A stretch of DNA of 64,000 nucleotides from Thermoanaerobacterium thermosaccharolyticum DSM 571 (lineage in GTDB: Bacteria; Bacillota; Thermoanaerobacteria; Thermoanaerobacterales; Thermoanaerobacteraceae): positions 1,282,001-1,346,000 of the forward strand of contig NC_014410.1 in the NCBI RefSeq assembly GCF_000145615.1, given 5' to 3'. The notes below the pieces were generated by a model. That model saw nothing but the letters and a program-made list of their open reading frames with translations. It was not told the DNA's origin and ran no database searches. Position 1 is the stretch's first letter; each line of letters opens with the position of its first letter. Shown here piece after piece: positions 18,784-27,662 of the stretch. Made by a program: the position numbers and the translations under genes.

Positions 18784-19836
18784 ATGAAAACAATTGAACT
18801 ATTGACGCTAGTTGTAAAAAACGGTGCATCTGATTTACATATAACGGTAGGTGTTCCTCCTGTATTAAGAATAAATGGGCAACTTGTAAAACTCGATTTG
18901 CCACAGTTGACGCCGCAAGATACGGAAGAAATCACAAGAGATTTACTTTCGAGCGATGAACTAAAAAAACTTGAAGAGACAGGAGACATAGATCTTTCGT
19001 ATTCTGTACAGGGGCTTGGAAGATTTAGAATAAATGCCTACAAACAGAGAGGTACATATAGTCTTGCAATAAGGTCTGTTGCATTGCGAATACCGACTAT
19101 TGATGAATTGGGACTTCCAGAGGTTATAAAAGAGCTTTCATTGAAAACTCGTGGCCTTATACTTGTAACAGGTCCAACAGGCAGCGGGAAATCCACAACA
19201 CTTGCATCTATGATTGATCTGATAAATGATGTGCGAAATTGCCATATATTGACTCTTGAAGATCCGATAGAGTATCTACATAAACACAAAAAAAGCATAG
19301 TAAATCAAAGAGAGATAGGTCACGATGCATTGTCTTATGCTAGTGCACTAAGGGCAGCTTTAAGGGAAGATCCTGATGTCATACTTGTAGGTGAGATGAG
19401 AGATTTAGAAACAATACAGATAGCTATAACTGCTGCTGAAACAGGACATCTCGTATTATCTACATTGCATACTATAGGCTCTGCTAAGACTATTGACAGA
19501 ATTATAGATGTATTTCCTCCGTATCAACAACAGCAGATAAAAGTACAGCTTTCGAATGTGTTAGAAGGCATAATTTCACAGCAGTTGCTGCCTAAACTTG
19601 ATAATTCAGGACGTGTTGTGGCTGTTGAGGTAATGATAGCGACTCCTGCCATAAGGAATTTGATTAGAGAAGGTAAATCATTCCAAATCCAATCTATGGT
19701 TCAAACAGGAAGTAAATTTGGAATGATGACAATGGATATGTCAATATCACAGCTTTTAAAAAAGAATTTGATTTCGATGGATGATGCATTGACATATTGT
19801 GTAGACAGGGAAAACTTTTCAAAATTGGCATTGTAA
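18784..19836 (+). CDS. pilT: Type IV pilus retraction ATPase PilT
   Basis: A 350-aa retraction ATPase, usual length for PilT. It shows VVKNGASDLHITVG at the N-terminus, Walker A GPTGSGKSTT at about residues 130-139, the ILVGEMRDLETI Walker B, and HLVLSTLHT. It implies retractable pili (twitching or DNA uptake). ATG 18784 follows AAAGGTG; earlier in-frame starts lack a ribosome binding site. It comes between pilB and pilC. Confidence 0.95.
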   Translation: MKTIELLTLVVKNGASDLHITVGVPPVLRINGQLVKLDLPQLTPQDTEEITRDLLSSDELKKLEETGDIDLSYSVQGLGRFRINAYKQRGTYSLAIRSVALRIPTIDELGLPEVIKELSLKTRGLILVTGPTGSGKSTTLASMIDLINDVRNCHILTLEDPIEYLHKHKKSIVNQREIGHDALSYASALRAALREDPDVILVGEMRDLETIQIAITAAETGHLVLSTLHTIGSAKTIDRIIDVFPPYQQQQIKVQLSNVLEGIISQQLLPKLDNSGRVVAVEVMIATPAIRNLIREGKSFQIQSMVQTGSKFGMMTMDMSISQLLKKNLISMDDALTYCVDRENFSKLAL

Positions 19837-19865
19837 ATATACAAATGCTTGAAAGGATGGCTAAT

Positions 19866-21080
19866 ATGCCAACTTATATATATAAAGCAAAGGATATTGA
19901 TGGAAATCTCATAACAGGAACACTTGAGTTTGATACATTGTCATCTTGTATAGATAATCTAAGACAGAAAAATTATTACATTTTGGATATAAAAGAAAAA
20001 GAAGATAAAAAAGATGTCTTTGAAAGCATCAGTTCTGCACGTAAAGTAAAGGTAAAGGATATAGCGGTTTTTTGCAGACAGTTTGCAGTTCTTATTAATG
20101 CAGGGATTCCAATAGTGACGTCACTGGCAACTATGGCGGAACAAGTTGAAAATAAAAAGCTAAAAAAGGCATTGTCAGATGTATATGAAGATGTACAAAA
20201 AGGGAAAAGCCTTTCTGAATCAATGAGAAGACATTCAGATGTATTTCCAATGCTTTTATTTAACATGATAGAAGCAGGTGAAGTAAGCGGTACGCTGGAC
20301 AATGTCTTAAATGAGATGGCTGACCATTTTGAGAAAGAAAATAATCTAAATCAAAAAATAAAATCAGCGTTGGCATACCCTATGATTGTTTCTATCGTTG
20401 CAATATTGTTAGTGATATTTCTTGTTACAAATGTTCTTCCTACATTTGTAAGCATGTTTAAAAATGCAGGTGCACAATTGCCGCTGCCTACTTTGATACT
20501 CTTAGGGTTAAGTGATTCTATATCGCATTTTTGGTATGTGTATTTAGGTGACATTTTATTATTGGTGTTCATGATTACAAGAGTTTTAAAGACTGAGAAG
20601 GGAAGAGAATTTTACGATGCACTTATACTAAAAATACCTATATTCGGGCCTTTAAATATAAAAATAATTACATCTAGATTTACACGGACACTGGCTACAC
20701 TTATAAGTTCAGGAATACCGCTTATTGAAGCGTTGTCTGTCGTAGAAAGAGTTGTGGGGAATTCAATTGTGGCAAACGGGCTTAAAAGAGCTGAAGAAGA
20801 TATAAAAAGGGGAAATAGCCTTGCGGAGCCTTTGAAAAAGATGAAGATATTTCCTCCCATGGTGATTCAAATGGTAAACGTAGGGGAAGATTCAGGTTCT
20901 TTAGATAGCATATTGAAAAAGACGGCAGATTTTTATGACAGTGAAGTTGACACAGCTGTGTCGCAGATGACCACTTTGATAGAGCCTTTGATAATAGTCG
21001 TATTAGCATTGGTAGTCGGGTTTATAGTAGTATCAATTGTGATGCCGATGTTCCAGATGTACAACTTTGTAGGTCAATAG
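19866..21080 (+). CDS. pilC: Type IV pilus inner-membrane platform protein PilC (GspF family)
   Basis: A 404-aa membrane protein with two repeated GspF domains (starting VFCRQFAVLINAGIPI and FTRTLATLISSGIPL) and three transmembrane helices, the last at the C-terminus (VVLALVVGFIVVSIVMPMF). It anchors the assembly ATPases to the pilus. ATG 19866 has AAAGGA 8 nt upstream; the ATG at 19857 overlaps that site. Confidence 0.94.
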   Translation: MPTYIYKAKDIDGNLITGTLEFDTLSSCIDNLRQKNYYILDIKEKEDKKDVFESISSARKVKVKDIAVFCRQFAVLINAGIPIVTSLATMAEQVENKKLKKALSDVYEDVQKGKSLSESMRRHSDVFPMLLFNMIEAGEVSGTLDNVLNEMADHFEKENNLNQKIKSALAYPMIVSIVAILLVIFLVTNVLPTFVSMFKNAGAQLPLPTLILLGLSDSISHFWYVYLGDILLLVFMITRVLKTEKGREFYDALILKIPIFGPLNIKIITSRFTRTLATLISSGIPLIEALSVVERVVGNSIVANGLKRAEEDIKRGNSLAEPLKKMKIFPPMVIQMVNVGEDSGSLDSILKKTADFYDSEVDTAVSQMTTLIEPLIIVVLALVVGFIVVSIVMPMFQMYNFVGQ

Positions 21081-21108
21081 ATAATTTATTGGGAAGGGGG
21101 TGAATAGC

Positions 21109-21501
21109 ATGGGATGGTTTGTAAAGGCATTAAATAAAGATGAAAAAGGTTTTACACTGATAGAATTGATTGTAGTAATAGCAATACTAGGAATACTTGC
21201 AGCAATTGCGGTGCCGAGATATACAGGTACTTTAAACCAGGCGAAAGTTAATGCTGATAAAGCAACGGCACAAACTATTGCAGAAGCGGCAGCACGGTGG
21301 ATAACTGATCACGCTGATGAAGACACACAATTAACAACTGCTAAATTAGCAACTGATGGATATCTAGATTCTGACGTTAAACCACAATCTGATAAAGAAC
21401 ATGATTTTGTAATTAATGTAGATAAAACCAATAAAGTCGTGAATGTGTCTATTGATAAGGGAAGCACTTTAGCTTCAGTTAAATATGAAATAATTCAGTA
21501 A
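21109..21501 (+). CDS. pilA: Major type IV pilin (PilA-like)
   Basis: A 130-aa class III-signal pilin. The prepilin peptidase site is after Gly14 (KDEKG|FTLIE), with Glu at +5 and the hydrophobic alpha1 helix (IVVIAILGILAAIAVPRY). The body is short, with no cysteines, as in many Gram-positive pilins. ATG 21109 is chosen since AAGGGGG lies 8 nt upstream. Position as the first pilin, with a strong ribosome binding site and a downstream stem-loop, suggests it is the abundant subunit. Confidence 0.9.
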   Translation: MGWFVKALNKDEKGFTLIELIVVIAILGILAAIAVPRYTGTLNQAKVNADKATAQTIAEAAARWITDHADEDTQLTTAKLATDGYLDSDVKPQSDKEHDFVINVDKTNKVVNVSIDKGSTLASVKYEIIQ

Positions 21502-21506
21502 TTTTT

Positions 21507-21524
21507 GGGCACTTTAAAGTGCCC
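21507..21524. other. Perfect 18-bp palindrome after the pilin gene
   Basis: GGGCACTTTAAAGTGCCC forms a perfect 9-bp dyad 5 nt after the pilA stop. It is preceded by TTTTT but followed by CCTATTC, so it is not a good + strand terminator. It probably protects the 3' end of pilin mRNA or gives partial termination. Confidence 0.6.
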
Positions 21525-21550
21525 CCCTATTCTCATATTAGGAGGCAAAA

Positions 21551-22306
21551 ATGTTTATTTTATACCTGCTTGTTTTTATATTTGGCACTATAATAGGAAG
21601 TTTTCTAAATGTCGTTATATACAGACTTCCAAGGAATGAATCGTTAGTGTATCCTCCATCCCACTGTACAAAATGCAAAAACGAATTAAAGCCGTATGAT
21701 CTAGTACCTATATTGAGTTATATGATATTAAAAGGTAGATGCAGATACTGTGGTGATAAGATATCGATAAGATATCCTATTGTAGAGCTTATAACAGGAC
21801 TCATATATCTTATATTATTTATATATTTTGGTATATCCATTAAGTCATTGTCTTACGCATTTTTAGCATCATTATTGATTGTCATAACATTTATAGACAT
21901 AGAGCATAAAATTATACCAAACAAAATAATTTTGACAGGCTTGATAGCTGGGGCAATATTTAGAGTATTGATGTTTAATTATGGAGTATGGGATTATATT
22001 GTAGGCTTTTTTTTAGGCGGAGGAGTGCTTCTCCTTATATCTTTATTGTCAGGTGGCGGTATGGGTGGAGGAGACATAAAACTTATGGCATTGATTGGCC
22101 TTTTTATAGGGTGGAAGCTTACAATATCCACATTATTTATAGCTGTTTTACTAGGTGCCGTTGGAGGTATAATATTGATTGTCTTAAAAATCAAGACGAG
22201 AAAGGATTATATCCCATTTGGACCTTACATAAGCGCTGCGTGTATTATCTCTATATTATACGGATATGATTTGCTGAATCTATACATAAAACTTATAAGA
22301 GGATAA
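21551..22306 (+). CDS. pilD: Prepilin peptidase / N-methyltransferase (A24 family)
   Basis: A 251-aa membrane aspartyl protease that cleaves and N-methylates prepilins. The N-terminal cytoplasmic loop has two CxxC pairs (CTKCKN and CRYCGD). The catalytic Asp motifs are in FIDIEHKIIP (about residues 115-124) and GGGDIKLMALIG (about 170-181). Several transmembrane helices fit the family. It serves the five pilin-like proteins in this operon. Confidence 0.95.
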   Translation: MFILYLLVFIFGTIIGSFLNVVIYRLPRNESLVYPPSHCTKCKNELKPYDLVPILSYMILKGRCRYCGDKISIRYPIVELITGLIYLILFIYFGISIKSLSYAFLASLLIVITFIDIEHKIIPNKIILTGLIAGAIFRVLMFNYGVWDYIVGFFLGGGVLLLISLLSGGGMGGGDIKLMALIGLFIGWKLTISTLFIAVLLGAVGGIILIVLKIKTRKDYIPFGPYISAACIISILYGYDLLNLYIKLIRG

Positions 22307-22346
22307 AGCTACAAAATCAATTTTTGATATTTACAGCGGAGGATAT

Positions 22347-22814
22347 ATGAAAACAAAAGATAGTGGTTTAACCCTAATTGAGTTGATTACGGTAATTTCA
22401 ATATTGTCTATTATTGTATTGATAACAGTTCCAAAGACAGATTTTTTCAGTTCAAAGACCTCCGAGATGCGTTTAAGAATGGTGGCAAATGAACTTATAA
22501 ACGATATAAGATATGTTCAGTATAAAAATATATACGAAAATGAAAGTTTGTATTTAACGATACAATCGGATCACAAGGGATACTTTATACATAAGCCAGG
22601 TGTTATGGTCAAAAGAATAAAAACAAAAATATTACCTGATGGTATTACTGTGTACTGGAATATTCCTAAAAGCCCTCTAGAAATATCTTTTTCAGATCAG
22701 GGTGCACCGACATTAGGTGGATGCACAATTTATTTATATAATGATTCGAATAAAAAGGTAGAGATAACCATTTTGCCAGCGACAGGGAGAACGATGATAA
22801 AAGGGAATTATTGA
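22347..22814 (+). CDS. Prepilin-like minor pseudopilin (GspH/FimT-like)
   Basis: A 155-aa protein with a prepilin signal: cleavage after Gly7 (KDSG|LTLIE), Glu at +5, then a hydrophobic helix. The remainder has RMVANELINDIRYVQYKN and an Ig-like C-terminal part, as in GspH/FimT-type minor pilins that prime pilus assembly. Start ATG 22347 lies behind GGAGGAT. Confidence 0.82.
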   Translation: MKTKDSGLTLIELITVISILSIIVLITVPKTDFFSSKTSEMRLRMVANELINDIRYVQYKNIYENESLYLTIQSDHKGYFIHKPGVMVKRIKTKILPDGITVYWNIPKSPLEISFSDQGAPTLGGCTIYLYNDSNKKVEITILPATGRTMIKGNY

Positions 22815-22824
22815 GGTGAAATCA

Positions 22825-23466
22825 ATGAAATATTTAAAAAATTCATTGGGCATGACACTTATTGAAGTGCTTGCTGCAATAGCGCTATTTTCGATTGCAG
22901 CTATACCTCTTTTAGGAGTATTTCATGAGTCAGTAATTACAACTGCAGATTCAAAAATAAGAACACAAGAAGCTACTATTGCACAAAGTATTGCGGAAGA
23001 CATAAAGGCAGGAAACACAAATGTGTCTAATTGGAACATACCAAGCGATTATTATTTGATAGAAGACCCTAATCAGTCTAAAGTAGATATGGGAAATGGA
23101 GTCACAGAGTATAAAATTAGCATAGGCAAATTACAATCCGGCACAGACCCATTTGTATTGTATGCCATTGCGCCGTCGGCAGAAATAACTGGTTATACAC
23201 CGCCTAATTTTTACTCTGATAATGGCGATTATGATGACATAATAAATAGATTAAACGATATAGTTACTCTAGTCATTGTTATAACGTGGACAGCATTGTT
23301 TTCTCTTTTCGTTGTGCTGCCTAAATTAGGACTAGGAGGTATAATAACAATTGTTAATAATATAATTGATTCATGGAATAAAAATATTAGGACACTAAAA
23401 GATATAGCAACAAATGCAGCAAAAAGCGTGAATTTAAAAATTCCCTGGTGGTTAAAATGGTGGTAA
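22825..23466 (+). CDS. Prepilin-like minor pilin (PilV-like) with an extra C-terminal hydrophobic segment
   Basis: A 213-aa protein with a prepilin signal, cleavage after Gly9 (KNSLG|MTLIE), Glu at +5 and a helix typical of PilV/GspI. Unusually, a second strong hydrophobic stretch (about residues 150-172, VTLVIVITWTALFSLFVVLP) and a further amphipathic GIITIVNNIIDSW run lie near the C-terminus, which ends in IPWWLKWW. Ordinary pseudopilins lack this. ATG 22825 is preferred over an in-frame GTG 22816 that overlaps GAGGTG. The next gene overlaps by 10 nt. Confidence 0.75.
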   Translation: MKYLKNSLGMTLIEVLAAIALFSIAAIPLLGVFHESVITTADSKIRTQEATIAQSIAEDIKAGNTNVSNWNIPSDYYLIEDPNQSKVDMGNGVTEYKISIGKLQSGTDPFVLYAIAPSAEITGYTPPNFYSDNGDYDDIINRLNDIVTLVIVITWTALFSLFVVLPKLGLGGIITIVNNIIDSWNKNIRTLKDIATNAAKSVNLKIPWWLKWW

Positions 23467-23918
23467 AAAGCAACAAGGGTTTTACATTGGTAGAATTATT
23501 GGTGACTTTAGCATTATTAGGAATTGTAATTTCAATTTATTCTTCTTTATATTATTCAGGATACAAATCGTATAAAAATACGCAATATAATATTGACATT
23601 GAACAAAATGTCAGATATGCCATGAATTATATTGTAAATCAGTTAGACAAAGGACCATCATCAATAAATATAATTGATAATGGTCATGGCCTTGTTATAG
23701 ATGGCAATTATATACAGCTAGACACCAAAGATAATAAGATATATTTAGATCAAAATCGTGGACATGAAATTGCAACAAACATTGTTGAATTTAATGTAAT
23801 ATTAAAGAATAATAAGGTATTAAATATTGAGATTGTAGGTCAAAATAGTGACGGCACTGGTAGATTTTCATTGACTACTGATATTTTCCCAAGAAAGAGT
23901 GTTATAAATGTCAAATAG
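23457..23918 (+). CDS. Prepilin-like minor pilin (PilW/GspJ-like)
   Basis: A 153-aa protein with a prepilin signal, cleavage after Gly8 (KSNKG|FTLVE), Glu at +5, and the hydrophobic helix LLVTLALLGIVISIYSSLYYS. The rest is polar and beta-rich (NVRYAMNYIVNQLDKGPSSI). Likely a minor pilin of the tip complex. The exact start among several in-frame codons at the end of the previous gene is uncertain. Confidence 0.78.
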   Translation: MVVKSNKGFTLVELLVTLALLGIVISIYSSLYYSGYKSYKNTQYNIDIEQNVRYAMNYIVNQLDKGPSSINIIDNGHGLVIDGNYIQLDTKDNKIYLDQNRGHEIATNIVEFNVILKNNKVLNIEIVGQNSDGTGRFSLTTDIFPRKSVINVK

Positions 23919-24483
23919 CAAAGGTTCTGCGCTAATATTTACTTTGATGGTTATTTTAATACTAACCGTTTTAGGCGTTTCTATTTTAGAACTTTCATTA
24001 ACCGAATTTAAAATTTCGGCTTCATATGGCAATAATGTTTTATCAAGATATGCTGCTGAGGCAGGGCTTGATATTTTAAAATCAGAGTTTAATACAAATC
24101 TACTTACTGCGCTAAAAAACAATGCACAAAGAATTATTGATAATAATTACGATATGGAAAAAGGAACTTATAAGGTTAGTATGGATCAATTGTATTCTTT
24201 GATATTTAACGATACGAAAAATTATTTATACAGTTACGTTTTTAATAAATATTTAAATGAAGGTAACGTTGCTTTAGGAAATTCAAAGCAAATTTACAAC
24301 ATAAGTAATATTACTTTTACTCAAGATGAAGGAATGCAATATATTATTCATATTGAGACTGTTGGTATTTACAGGAATATAAAAAGCTATGGGCATGCAG
24401 ACCTTATTTTAAATCTTCAAGCTACTGGCAATCCAATTACTATTAGCAATTGGACAATTGACAATATACCACCATCAAATTAA
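23908..24483 (+). CDS. PilX-like pilus assembly protein (GspK-like)
   Basis: A 191-aa protein with an N-terminal SNSKGSALIFTLMVILIL segment and an EFKISASYGNNVLSRYAAEAGLD motif, which is the PilX N-terminal form. The +5 Glu of ordinary pilins is missing, as in GspK/PilX tip subunits. It overlaps the previous gene by 11 nt. It completes a set of four minor pilins expected to form the initiating tip complex. Confidence 0.75.
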   Translation: MSNSKGSALIFTLMVILILTVLGVSILELSLTEFKISASYGNNVLSRYAAEAGLDILKSEFNTNLLTALKNNAQRIIDNNYDMEKGTYKVSMDQLYSLIFNDTKNYLYSYVFNKYLNEGNVALGNSKQIYNISNITFTQDEGMQYIIHIETVGIYRNIKSYGHADLILNLQATGNPITISNWTIDNIPPSN

Positions 24484-24497
24484 AGGAGAGAAGATAT

Positions 24498-24773
24498 ATG
24501 GAATTAAAAAATTATATGGAAGAAGCGGTAAAGGATACTCTTGACAATGTATTAAAGGATCTGGATGTGTGTAAATGTGAAAAGTGCAAGCTTGATATAA
24601 TGGCGTTGACACTTAACAGTTTGCCATCCAAATATTATGTAACAGAAAAAGGCGAATTATATAATAAAGTTAATGAGCTAAAGCGACAATTTGAGGTGGA
24701 TATTATAAGCAAGATTACACAAGCAGCATATTTCGTAAACGAGCATAAGCACCATGGAGATGATCATGTATGA
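24498..24773 (+). CDS. comFB: ComFB family protein, candidate cyclic-dinucleotide receptor
   Basis: A 91-aa soluble protein matching the late-competence ComFB family: VCKCEKCKLDIMALTLNSLP, KYYVTEKGELYNKV and a helical C-terminus ending in a His/Asp-rich tail. The Cys cluster may bind zinc. Recent work on cyanobacterial ComFB proteins reports binding of c-di-GMP and/or c-di-AMP and effects on pili and competence. Placement inside the pilus operon, which starts with a c-di-GMP riboswitch, fits a signalling role; binding by this protein is inference. Overlaps pilM by 4 nt. Confidence 0.85.
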   Translation: MELKNYMEEAVKDTLDNVLKDLDVCKCEKCKLDIMALTLNSLPSKYYVTEKGELYNKVNELKRQFEVDIISKITQAAYFVNEHKHHGDDHV

Positions 24774-25729
24774 TCGGTTTTGACATAGGCAGTTTTTACA
24801 CCAAGATAGGTAGTTTTGATAAAAAAAATACAAAATTAAATAATATGATTATCGAAAGGACGCCTCATAATTGTATCGAAAATGGATATATAAAAGATAT
24901 TAATCTTCTTTTTCAATTTTTAAATGAAATTTTGAAAAAGAATTTTCTTAAAGAAAAGAAGTTATTTTTTTGTGTTTCAAGTACGGATATCATAATAAGA
25001 GAAATTATAATGCCGATGATGAAAGATGATGAATTAAAAAGCGCTTTAAAATACGAAATTGACCAGTACATACCCAATTCAGATGAATACATTATCGATT
25101 ATAAACAAATTGATAATGATGAAGATAGTAAAAAAACAAAAGTTATGATTGTTGCAGCACCCAAAAATATGATATCTGAATATGTGAAGTTGACAGATAT
25201 GTTGAAAATGCGTATAGAAGTAATAGATGTATACAGCAACTGCATTTATAAGTCAGTAAATAAATTATGTAAACTTAAAGGCAGTGTTTCGATTGTGAAT
25301 ATAGGTGCTGCGTACACAGATATTACGTTACTAAATGAAGGAAAGTATGCTTTCAGCAGGATAGTACAATTTGGTGGCAATGATATAACTGAGATAATTG
25401 CAAATATGTACAATATAGATTTTAATTCTGCAGAAGAGTATAAAAGGACAAAACCTTTTTTAATAGATGATGAACAGTATAGCGATTTAAAAGAACATAT
25501 TAAAGAGCATTTAAATAGCAAGTTAAATGAGATATCAAGGATTTTTGATTTTTTTGAATCATCATATCATAAAAGCTTAAATGGGATACAATTAATAGGC
25601 GGAACTTCAAAACTTATTGGACTTGGCAAATATATTGAAGAATATTTTAAAATACCGGTTTCAGCCAGTGATGATGATTTATATACATACTTTATACCTG
25701 TATTAGGATCGATGATTAGGGGTGAATAA
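24770..25729 (+). CDS. pilM: Type IV pilus assembly protein PilM
   Basis: A 319-aa actin-fold (FtsA-like) cytoplasmic ATPase that links to the N-terminus of PilN. It shows GFDIGSFYTKIGSF at the start, VNIGAAYTDITLL in the second phosphate loop and IQLIGGTSKLIGL near the end. The ATG overlaps the comFB stop (ATGA). Confidence 0.92.
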   Translation: MIGFDIGSFYTKIGSFDKKNTKLNNMIIERTPHNCIENGYIKDINLLFQFLNEILKKNFLKEKKLFFCVSSTDIIIREIIMPMMKDDELKSALKYEIDQYIPNSDEYIIDYKQIDNDEDSKKTKVMIVAAPKNMISEYVKLTDMLKMRIEVIDVYSNCIYKSVNKLCKLKGSVSIVNIGAAYTDITLLNEGKYAFSRIVQFGGNDITEIIANMYNIDFNSAEEYKRTKPFLIDDEQYSDLKEHIKEHLNSKLNEISRIFDFFESSYHKSLNGIQLIGGTSKLIGLGKYIEEYFKIPVSASDDDLYTYFIPVLGSMIRGE

Positions 25730-25730
25730 C

Positions 25731-26261
25731 TTGAAAGATATAAACCTCATACCTGAGGAAATAAAATTGTATGAATTGAATAGAAAGAGAAGGACAAAAA
25801 ATCTGATTGGCTGTATTGCGATGTTATGTATTATCATAGCTATTTTACTTCTACCCCAAATGTACATACATAATCTCAAATCAGAAAGAGCAGTTCTTAA
25901 TAGCCAATTAAACAATATAAAGGACAAAAAAGATGCCTATTCAGAGCTTCAAAATAAAATGAAGTATTATTTGTCAAAACAAAGCATTATAAAGAAATTA
26001 TCGAAAAAGAAAATTGATATTACAAAAATACTTAACGATATTTCATATAATATTCCAGACAATGTTTCAATGACAGATATAAAATTTAGCGGTAATATGA
26101 TTGAAATAACAGGTGATGCATACATGAATAAATATTTATCGGATTTTATGTTAAATATAAGGAAGCTGAGTTATGTGGATGATATAGATTTGCTTGATAC
26201 AAAAAAGTCTGATAATGGTTTAATTCAATATACTTTGCAAATTAAGCTTAAGGTGGTATAA
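25731..26261 (+). CDS. pilN: Type IV pilus assembly protein PilN
   Basis: A 176-aa bitopic membrane protein. The N-terminal INLIPEE motif that binds PilM is present (residues 4-10), then one transmembrane helix (about 25-46), a coiled coil and a ferredoxin-like domain. TTG 25731 is chosen because AGGGGTG lies 7 nt upstream; an in-frame GTG at 25722 overlaps that site. Confidence 0.9.
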   Translation: MKDINLIPEEIKLYELNRKRRTKNLIGCIAMLCIIIAILLLPQMYIHNLKSERAVLNSQLNNIKDKKDAYSELQNKMKYYLSKQSIIKKLSKKKIDITKILNDISYNIPDNVSMTDIKFSGNMIEITGDAYMNKYLSDFMLNIRKLSYVDDIDLLDTKKSDNGLIQYTLQIKLKVV

Positions 26262-26265
26262 TAAT

Positions 26266-27060
26266 ATGAAACTGACAGCAAGAGAAAGAATACTTATAGT
26301 TATTTTGCTGATAGTTGCATTGTTTAGTCTGTATTATCAATTTATTTTAACCAGACAACTCGCAGTTATCGATGAATTAAGGCAAGACGTAGTAAATTTA
26401 AAAGCGGAAGTAACTAGTTACAATACAATAAATTTAGATAATATAAAAAGCAGCTTAACCAGTATTAATCAAAAGATAGAGATTAGCAATCAAGAACTGC
26501 CTGATTATGAGAATATAGAGGAATTTATTGTTTCTCTTGATGACATAATTTCATCTACTGGCGTAAATTTTGAAGAGATAAATTTTAATTCAAATCAGAG
26601 TCAAGAGCAGAATGCAAATAATCAACAAGCTAAAAGCAGTAACAATAAAAATAATTATACTGAAATACCTGTTAATATTAAGGTCACTGGTGATTATGCA
26701 AGTATTACTGCTTTCATAAGAGATATTCAGACATTAAAGAGAATTAACGACATAAAATCCTTAGAGATAACCAGTGATAATGGATCTAATGGGTTATTGC
26801 TTGATATGGATATTGTAATATATTCAATGAATAAAAAAGGCGGAAGTTACTTAGAAGCGCCTTCTATGAAGGGGAAGTCAGATCCTTTCAAACCATTAAT
26901 TGAGGAAAATCAAAATCCTCAAAGTTCGAATACTAATCCTAGTGGTCAAAATTCAGTTCAAGGAATTGATATAAATAAAATTATAACGGACAGTATAAAC
27001 AATGCTTTAAATAGTGCTTCAAAAATAGCACCTACAGTTACATCGCCTAAACAACAATAA
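26266..27060 (+). CDS. pilO: Type IV pilus assembly protein PilO
   Basis: A 264-aa bitopic protein with one N-terminal transmembrane helix (about residues 9-28), a coiled coil, and the PilO ferredoxin-like domain with VNIKVTGDYASITAFIRDI. The C-terminal 55 residues are Asn/Gln/Ser/Pro-rich and probably disordered. It is the partner of PilN. No PilP or PilQ secretin gene follows, as expected for a Gram-positive cell. Last gene of the pilus set. Confidence 0.88.
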   Translation: MKLTARERILIVILLIVALFSLYYQFILTRQLAVIDELRQDVVNLKAEVTSYNTINLDNIKSSLTSINQKIEISNQELPDYENIEEFIVSLDDIISSTGVNFEEINFNSNQSQEQNANNQQAKSSNNKNNYTEIPVNIKVTGDYASITAFIRDIQTLKRINDIKSLEITSDNGSNGLLLDMDIVIYSMNKKGGSYLEAPSMKGKSDPFKPLIEENQNPQSSNTNPSGQNSVQGIDINKIITDSINNALNSASKIAPTVTSPKQQ

Positions 27061-27063
27061 ACG

Positions 27064-27099
27064 AATGTTTATAAGAAGCTTAAATATACTTATAACATT
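27064..27099. other. Stem-loop between pilO and aroK
   Basis: AATGTT-T-ATAAG (27064-27075) pairs with CTTATAACATT (27089-27099), about 11 bp with one bulge. No T run follows on the + strand. Possible weak terminator or mRNA stabiliser at the end of the pilus operon. Confidence 0.45.
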
Positions 27100-27123
27100 G
27101 AAAAGTGGAGGATAAAAGTTTCA

Positions 27124-27639
27124 ATGAAAAATATTGCATTAACAGGATTTATGGCAACAGGAAAGTCAGTTGTAGGTAAAAAGGTTGCAGATATTTTAAG
27201 CTTTGGATATATTGATACTGATTGTCTGATTGAAAAAATTTGTGGGATGAAAATACCAGAAATATTCGACAAATACGGAGAGAAATATTTTAGAGGGATT
27301 GAAAAAGTTGCAGTTAAAAGAGCATCGAGATTAAAGAATCATGTCATATCTACAGGTGGTGGAGTTGTATTAAATCCGTCAAATATAGTACAATTGAGAA
27401 AACACGGTGTTGTAATCTGCTTAAAGGCGAGGCCGGAGATAATCTTAAGAAATGTAGGTGATGCGGGTAGCAGGCCAATCCTCATGTCAGACGATGTATA
27501 CGAAAGGATAAAAACTCTTTTAGATGAAAGACAGCATTTTTATGAATTTGCTGATTATACAATCGATATCTCAGAAATGGGAATAGATGACGCTGCTGCA
27601 GCAGTTATTAAAGCATATTCTATCCTAAAAACAAGATAA
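27124..27639 (+). CDS. aroK: Shikimate kinase
   Basis: A 171-aa P-loop kinase that phosphorylates shikimate at the 3-position. Walker A GFMATGKS is at residues 8-15, DTDCLIEK provides the shikimate-binding Asp, and [10 protein letters not shown] is the central motif. Start ATG 27124. It follows the pilus operon, as in several Clostridia. Confidence 0.94.
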   Translation: MKNIALTGFMATGKSVVGKKVADILSFGYIDTDCLIEKICGMKIPEIFDKYGEKYFRGIEKVAVKRASRLKNHVISTGGGVVLNPSNIVQLRKHGVVICLKARPEIILRNVGDAGSRPILMSDDVYERIKTLLDERQHFYEFADYTIDISEMGIDDAAAAVIKAYSILKTR

Positions 27640-27662
27640 AGATAAGTTGAGGGCAGATGTTT

